Assembly (NCBI GenBank): GCA_002698425.1
Contig: NZXU01000033.1
Coordinates: forward strand, 1-64,000
Length of the DNA: 64,000 nucleotides
Source of the DNA: Ahrensia sp.
Lineage (GTDB): Bacteria > Pseudomonadota > Alphaproteobacteria > Rhizobiales > Rhizobiaceae
Direction of reading: 5' to 3'
Positions within the stretch are counted from its first letter, which is position 1, and every line of letters begins with the position of its first letter. The notes beneath the pieces are model-generated. The model saw only the letters and a list, made by a program, of their open reading frames with translations, did no database searches and was not told the DNA's origin. Of this stretch, positions 59,264 through 64,000 are shown in pieces. The translations under genes and the position numbers were made by a program.

Positions 59264-62135
59264 GCATGCGCTCTCCCTTGGGATCGTAGAAAATGTGATT
59301 GACGAACTCGACCGGGATATGGGTGCCGGAACGGGCGGGATCGGTGGCGAAGGCGCGGGTGCCGATGCGGCTCGCGCCGTCCTCGACCAGCGCCAGGCCG
59401 ATATATTTGCCGTAAAGCGGCGAGAAGCACATCGCGGTCAGGTGACCGAGGCCGCGCCCGGGGTTGTCGGCCGGGCCGTCGACGATGTGGCTGCCGCCGC
59501 GCAGCTTTTCACCGGACAGCGAGATGACGCCGACAAGCGACCAGCGCTTCGGATCGGTCAGTCCCTCGCGGTTCATCATCGCCGAGCCGATGAAGGGCTT
59601 CTTCTTCGAGATCAGCCAGTCGAGATGCAGATCCCGCGCGGTGGTGCGGCCGTCAATCTCGGCGCCGGTGACATGGCCCTTCTCGATGCGCAGCGTGCCG
59701 AGCGCCTCCAACCCGTAAGGTTGCATGTCGAAGGCCGCTCCTGCCTCGATCAAGGCATCCCAGACTCGTTGTCCGTGATGGGCCCCGCAATAGACCTCAT
59801 AGGCGCGTTCGCCGGAAAAGGAGAGGCGGCAGATCATCACCGGGACCTGGGCGATCTTGCCGTGGACGATGCCCATGAAGGGCAGGGTCTTGTTATCGAG
59901 TTTCGTGCGCTTGACGCAGGCGGCCAGCACCTCGCGGCTCTTGGGGCCCGCGACCGCGGCGGCGGCCCACTGGTCCGTGACCGAGGTCAGATGCACTTTC
60001 AGGTCCGGCCAGATGCAGTCGAGATAGTATTCGAGGTGCTGCATGACCCGTCCGGCATTGGCCGTGGTCGTCGTCATCAGGAAACGGTTCTCGGCAAGCC
60101 GCCAGGTCGTGCCATCATCCAGCGCGAAACCGTCCTCGCGCAGCATCAGCCCGTAGCGCGCCTTGTTCACCGGCAGCGTCGAGAAACTGTTGGTGTAAAC
60201 GCGATCGAGGAACTCGGCAGCGTCCGGGCCCTGGATGTCGATCTTGCCGAGAGTCGAGACATCAACGATGCCGACATTGCGCCGGATGGCCTTCGCCTCG
60301 CGGACATAGGCGTCCTCGACGGTTTCGCCCGTCCGGTTGTAGCTCTCCGGCCGGTACCAGAGGCCGGCGGCATACATGCCCGCGCCGTTGGCTTCGTGCC
60401 AGTCATGCATCGGCGTCAGGCGCTCGGGTCGGATGTCGCCGTAACGTTCGGCGGCGAGCGCGCCGAGCGACACGCCGGTGAAGGGCGGACGGAAGCGCGT
60501 CGTGCCCACGTCCGGGATCGGCTTTGACAGGGCGTCCGCCATGATCGCCATGCCGGGGACATTAGCGGTCTTGCCCTGGTCGGTCGCCATGCCGAGCGTC
60601 GTGTAACGCTTCAGGTGCTCGACCGAGCGATAGCCTTCGCGATGCGCGAGGCGCACATCGTCGGCGGTGACGTCATGCTGGAAATCGACAAAGGCCTTAT
60701 CGCCTTTCGCCTTGATCTCGAAGAGCGGTGCAGGCGGCTCGATGCCTTCGCCGGACGCTGAGCCGACGGCCTCCCATGCGCCTGTACTTTCCGGGGGCAG
60801 GAAGGCCTGCAAGTTGTCGTCCCAGACCGGTTTCGCGCCGGCCTGCGACGCGAGATGAACGACAGGCGACCAGCCGCCCGAGACCAGCAGCGTATCGCAG
60901 GCAAGCCGTTTGGGCGGGCCGGGAAATGCATTGATCTCCGCGTCGAAGGGCTGGACGGTCACCGAGGAGAGCGCATTGCGGCCGCCGGTCGCGACCACCG
61001 CATGGCCGGCGAGGACTTCCGCGCCCGCTTCCTTTACTTGCGCCAACGCCCAATCGCTGACGCTCGGGCGGACATCGACGATCGTGGTGATCAGCGCGTC
61101 GCGCTCGCGCAGTTTCGCGGCGGCTTCGTAGGCGCTGTCATTGTTGGTGAAGACGACGATGCGCCTGCCCGGCATGACGCCGTATTCGCCCGCGAAGCGC
61201 TGGGCGGCGCTTGTCAGCATGACGCCCGGCCGGTCGTTGCCGGGGAAGACGAGAGCCCGTTCGAGGGCGCCGGTCGCCAGTACGACGTGTCCGGCGCGGA
61301 TGACCCAATGGCGATGGCGCGGTTCGCCGGGGTCCGCGCTCTTCTTGTGGTCCGAAACACGCTCCAGCGCTGCGAAGGTGTTGCCGTCATAGCAGCCCCA
61401 GACCGTCGTGCGCGGAAGGAGGGTCACGTTCGGATTGGAGGTGAGGTCCGTTATCAGCGTTTCTGCGAAACCGGCTGCTTCGGAACCGGCCCAGTTGGCT
61501 GTTCCGCCGAAGGCGGCGCTGGTCTCGCAGAGGATCACGCGTTTGCCCTCCGCGGCGGCGCTGCGCGCGGCTTCCAGCCCGGACGGGCCGGACCCGACCA
61601 CGAGGACATCGCAGAAGGCGTTCATGCGTTCGTAGCGGGCCGGGTCGGGCACCGTGCCGGCGGAGCCGAGGCCGGCGGCGCGCCGGATGAAGTTTTCGCA
61701 GAACATCCACGCCCGCGTGCCTTTCAGCGGGCCTATGATCGGGCCCATGAAGGTCTTGTAATAGAAGCCGGCGCTAAACGCTTTGCCCGCCAGCTGATTT
61801 GCCGCCTGAAGGTCGAAAGCGAGCGAGGGAAAGCGGTTCTGACTTTCGGCGACCAGTCCGTCGTAAATTTCCAGTTCGGTGGCGCGAATATTCGGTTCGC
61901 GCGCGCCGTCGGTTGTCACGGTGACGAGGGCGTTGGGCTCCTCGTAGCCGGCGGCGAGCAGGCCGCGGGGGCGGTGGTATTTGAAGGAGCGTCCCAGCAG
62001 GCGAACGCCATTGGCGAGAAGCGCGGAGGCCAGCGTGTCGCCGGCAAAGCCGGTATAGGACTTTCCGTCGAAGGTGAAGCGAACGGGCCGTCCGCGATCG
62101 ATACGGCCGCCGCTCGGGATGCGCCAGGACGTCAC
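59256..62135 (-). CDS. soxA: Sarcosine oxidase alpha subunit
   Basis: This 959-residue subunit has an N-terminal ferredoxin-like domain (RFTFDGKSYTGFAGDTLASA), an FAD/NAD domain (VLVVGSGPSGLEAARSAA) and a C-terminal GcvT-like THF domain. The methylene group removed from sarcosine is released as 5,10-methylene-THF. The GTG start at 62135 follows GGGAGGAAACGGTC and overlaps the soxD stop by 4 bases. Confidence 0.94.
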   Translation of the reverse strand: MTSWRIPSGGRIDRGRPVRFTFDGKSYTGFAGDTLASALLANGVRLLGRSFKYHRPRGLLAAGYEEPNALVTVTTDGAREPNIRATELEIYDGLVAESQNRFPSLAFDLQAANQLAGKAFSAGFYYKTFMGPIIGPLKGTRAWMFCENFIRRAAGLGSAGTVPDPARYERMNAFCDVLVVGSGPSGLEAARSAAAEGKRVILCETSAAFGGTANWAGSEAAGFAETLITDLTSNPNVTLLPRTTVWGCYDGNTFAALERVSDHKKSADPGEPRHRHWVIRAGHVVLATGALERALVFPGNDRPGVMLTSAAQRFAGEYGVMPGRRIVVFTNNDSAYEAAAKLRERDALITTIVDVRPSVSDWALAQVKEAGAEVLAGHAVVATGGRNALSSVTVQPFDAEINAFPGPPKRLACDTLLVSGGWSPVVHLASQAGAKPVWDDNLQAFLPPESTGAWEAVGSASGEGIEPPAPLFEIKAKGDKAFVDFQHDVTADDVRLAHREGYRSVEHLKRYTTLGMATDQGKTANVPGMAIMADALSKPIPDVGTTRFRPPFTGVSLGALAAERYGDIRPERLTPMHDWHEANGAGMYAAGLWYRPESYNRTGETVEDAYVREAKAIRRNVGIVDVSTLGKIDIQGPDAAEFLDRVYTNSFSTLPVNKARYGLMLREDGFALDDGTTWRLAENRFLMTTTTANAGRVMQHLEYYLDCIWPDLKVHLTSVTDQWAAAAVAGPKSREVLAACVKRTKLDNKTLPFMGIVHGKIAQVPVMICRLSFSGERAYEVYCGAHHGQRVWDALIEAGAAFDMQPYGLEALGTLRIEKGHVTGAEIDGRTTARDLHLDWLISKKKPFIGSAMMNREGLTDPKRWSLVGVISLSGEKLRGGSHIVDGPADNPGRGLGHLTAMCFSPLYGKYIGLALVEDGASRIGTRAFATDPARSGTHIPVEFVNHIFYDPKGERMHG

Positions 62136-62410
62136 GACCGTTTCCTCCCGCCGCGCTTGCCGGGCGCGAAAGCCACGCCCGAAATCGCATGGGTCAGCGT
62201 GTTGCGGGTGACGACCAGGTGTTTCCGGCAGCCGCCGGAATGCTGCCAAAACTCGCGATGCTCGCCGGCCGGGTTGGCGCGGTCATAGACATAGGCGTTC
62301 CAGGCGTCCTGGTCTGTCGAGGCCGGGTCGGGGCGGGTCAGCGTCGCATCGCCCTGATAGCTGAATTCCTGGAGATCGCGCGGGCCGCAATGCGGGCAGG
62401 TGATCCTCAT
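62132..62410 (-). CDS. soxD: Sarcosine oxidase delta subunit
   Basis: This 92-residue zinc-binding subunit begins MRITCPHCGPRDLQEFSYQG and has HSGGCRKHL, giving the Cys-Cys-His-Cys zinc set. It binds the alpha subunit. It lies 3 bases after soxB. Confidence 0.94.
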   Translation of the reverse strand: MRITCPHCGPRDLQEFSYQGDATLTRPDPASTDQDAWNAYVYDRANPAGEHREFWQHSGGCRKHLVVTRNTLTHAISGVAFAPGKRGGRKRS

Positions 62411-62413
62411 GGC

Positions 62414-63673
62414 TCAGTGCTTCCAGGGCGTCGCGCCCTGGCCCTTCTCGTCGATGACATAGCCGCGATGGAAGCGGTCGAGCGAATAGGCCTCGTTGAG
62501 CGGATGCGGCTCGTCCCTGGCGATGGTGTGGGCGAAACACCAGCCGGAGGCGGGCGTCGCCTTGAAGCCGCCGTAGCACCAGCCGCAATTGAGATACATG
62601 CCGGGTAGCGGGCCGGTAGTAATGATCGGAGAGCCGTCCATCGACATGTCCATGATGCCGCCCCAGGACCGCAAGAGCCGCAGCTTCGCCGCAGCCGGAA
62701 AGAGTGCCACCGTCTCTGCCATCACGTCCTCGACGATGGGCAGGTTTCCGCGCTGGGCATAGGTGTTGTAGCCGTCGATGTCGCCGCCGAAGACGAGGCC
62801 GCCCTTGTCGGATTGCGAGATGTAGAGATGGCCGGCGCCGAAGGTGACGACCGTGTCGAGCAGGGGCTTCAGCGATTCCGAGACGAAGGCCTGCAGGACG
62901 TGGCTTTCGATCGGCAGCCGGTCGATGCCGGCGAGTTTCATGACCGCGCCGGTCGAGCCGGCGACGCAGACGGCGACCTTCTTGGCGCGGATCTCGCCGC
63001 GCGATGTCTGAACGCCGACGATCCGGTCGCCGTCGCGCAGGAAGCCGGTGACTTCGCAGTTTTCCAGCATGTCGACGCCGCGGCGGTCGGCGGCGCGGGC
63101 ATAGCCCCAGGCGACAGCGTCGTGGCGGGCGGTGCCGGCGCGGGGCTGTTCGAGGCCGCCCAGGATCGGGAAGCGCGCCGTTGGCGACAGGTCGAGGCCG
63201 GGCATGCGGCGGCGCAACTCGTCCGGCGTCAGCATGCGTGCGTCGACGCCCATCAGCCGCATCGCGTTGCCGCGCCGCGCCGTATCGTCCAGCTGGGCCG
63301 GCGTGTGGCACAGATTGATGATGCCGCGCTGCGAGAACATCACGTTGAAATTGAGCTCGTGCGAGAGGTTCTCCCACAGCTTCATCGAATGCTCGTAAAA
63401 GGGCGTGTTGCCCTGCAAAAGATAGTTGGAGCGCACGATGGTCGTGTTGCGGCCGATATTGCCGGAGCCGAGCCACCCCTTCTCGCAGACCGCGACATTG
63501 GTGATGCCGTGGTTCTTGGCGAGATAATAGGCGGTCGAGAGCCCGTGCCCGCCGCCGCCGATGATGACGACGTCATAGTCGGGCTTCGGGTCCGGTTTGC
63601 GCCATGCCGGTTTCCAGCCGGTGTTGCCGCTCCAGGCGTTTTTCAGAACCTGCCAGGCAGAATATTCCGCCAT
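62414..63673 (-). CDS. soxB: Sarcosine oxidase beta subunit
   Basis: This 419-residue flavoprotein oxidises sarcosine at FAD and carries covalent FMN. VVIIGGGGHGLSTAYYLAKN is the FAD motif, and His184 in ARHDAVAWGYARAA is the likely FMN attachment site. It is the first gene of soxBDAG and may receive sarcosine from creatine or betaine breakdown. Confidence 0.94.
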   Translation of the reverse strand: MAEYSAWQVLKNAWSGNTGWKPAWRKPDPKPDYDVVIIGGGGHGLSTAYYLAKNHGITNVAVCEKGWLGSGNIGRNTTIVRSNYLLQGNTPFYEHSMKLWENLSHELNFNVMFSQRGIINLCHTPAQLDDTARRGNAMRLMGVDARMLTPDELRRRMPGLDLSPTARFPILGGLEQPRAGTARHDAVAWGYARAADRRGVDMLENCEVTGFLRDGDRIVGVQTSRGEIRAKKVAVCVAGSTGAVMKLAGIDRLPIESHVLQAFVSESLKPLLDTVVTFGAGHLYISQSDKGGLVFGGDIDGYNTYAQRGNLPIVEDVMAETVALFPAAAKLRLLRSWGGIMDMSMDGSPIITTGPLPGMYLNCGWCYGGFKATPASGWCFAHTIARDEPHPLNEAYSLDRFHRGYVIDEKGQGATPWKH

Positions 63674-63842
63674 CCGTCTCCGCGTCCCTCTCGCTGTCGT
63701 CCCAACCTAACCTGCAAGTTACCGCGTTGCATCGGGAAATATCGCCGTCAAGTTTCCCTTTCGCGACGCATTTACCAATGGTTTGCGTGACCTTGGCGAT
63801 AGTTGTTCCTTGGCTTTCGACAAGTGTGGTAACAGCCCAGCG

Positions 63843-64000
63843 ATGAAACCGGTTCTGAGATTCCTGATTGTCGCCCTGGCATTGCTGGCCGCCTTGCCGG
63901 CTCTGGCGCAGGTGACAGAGGAGACGGCCGGTACCGTCCAGGGCTTCGAACGTGAGCTCACTCGGGTGGAAGAGGCGCTCGACGAGGCGCGCGACAGCGA
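63843..64000 (+). CDS. Exported protein, N-terminal fragment (possible mechanosensitive channel)
   Basis: The first 52 codons are in the window; the rest lies beyond the right edge. It starts with a Sec signal peptide (MKPVLRFLIVALALLAALPA, ending near LAQV) followed by a helical, acidic stretch. The pattern recalls the N-terminus of DUF3772-type MscS-like channels, but too little is visible for a firm call. It diverges from soxB. Confidence 0.55.
   Translation, partial: MKPVLRFLIVALALLAALPALAQVTEETAGTVQGFERELTRVEEALDEARDS

Noticed and set aside
58773..60527. Plus-strand open frame of 584 codons opposite soxG and soxA
   Set aside because: It runs across two well-supported sarcosine oxidase genes and shows no domain pattern.
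1..64000. Mobile element, prophage, CRISPR array, tRNA or rRNA
   Set aside because: Reading both strands, I saw no transposase, integrase, regular short repeats or RNA gene signatures.

Overview
The window looks like chromosomal DNA of a high-GC alphaproteobacterium, most likely Hyphomicrobiales (Rhizobiaceae or Phyllobacteriaceae relatives). This is inferred from the soxBDAG sarcosine oxidase order, the membrane-bound PuuD urate oxidase, the fdsGBA-fdhD-fdsD order, a CydX-type cyd operon and the general codon usage. I found no rRNA, tRNA, CRISPR array, insertion sequence or phage gene. Nearly all of the sequence is protein-coding.

Layout. (1) 1-3451: the end of cydC, then cydA-cydB-cydX (cytochrome bd oxidase). 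An FNR-type box and an NsrR-like dyad precede cydA and a strong terminator follows cydX. (2) 3580-10888: a sulfur and peroxide block with a Tat-signal sulfide:quinone oxidoreductase-like flavoprotein, a DUF5368-like membrane protein, a haem-ligand-less bacterioferritin, a persulfide dioxygenase-type MBL enzyme, a peroxiredoxin with a divergent OxyR-like regulator, and an octahaem tetrathionate reductase-type cytochrome with its own cytochrome b. (3) 10898-27012: a purine/ureide nitrogen block with ribokinase, 8-oxoguanine deaminase, a 2-oxoglutarate-type oxygenase, a BMP-type ABC importer behind a sigma-54 promoter, formamidase, two isochorismatase-fold hydrolases (one closely resembling biuret hydrolase), an AtzG/AtzE-like amidase pair, a 5-formyl-THF cyclo-ligase paralogue, an HpxZ/AtzH-like protein, a GntR regulator and allophanate hydrolase.

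(4) 27204-39812: a quinone reductase, an unrecognised membrane protein, then a C1 block with a GntR regulator, a LigM-like THF-dependent O-demethylase, a MetF-type reductase, a PAS-LuxR regulator, and a Liv-type ABC importer with an alpha/beta hydrolase. (5) 39969-52906: a small exported protein, a LysR regulator, the NAD-dependent formate dehydrogenase fdsGBA-fdhD-fdsD, and a cytoplasmic NAD-linked [NiFe] hydrogenase hoxFUYH with its maturation protease. (6) 52981-64000: an EamA transporter, a DUF3775-like protein, a class II glutamine amidotransferase, a DJ-1/PfpI protein, PuuD with guanine deaminase, sarcosine oxidase soxBDAG on the minus strand, and the start of an exported protein that runs off the end.

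Two themes tie the window together. The first is nitrogen recovery from purines and ureides: guanine or 8-oxoguanine to urate, and biuret-like compounds to allophanate and ammonia. The sigma-54 promoter suggests control by nitrogen status. The second is oxidation of methyl groups on tetrahydrofolate. LigM-like, MetF-like and sarcosine oxidase enzymes feed THF-bound C1 units, and formate dehydrogenase burns the final formate. A palindrome TGTATACA occurs before the C1 GntR gene, the LigM-like gene, the metF-like gene and fdsG, so these probably form one regulon.
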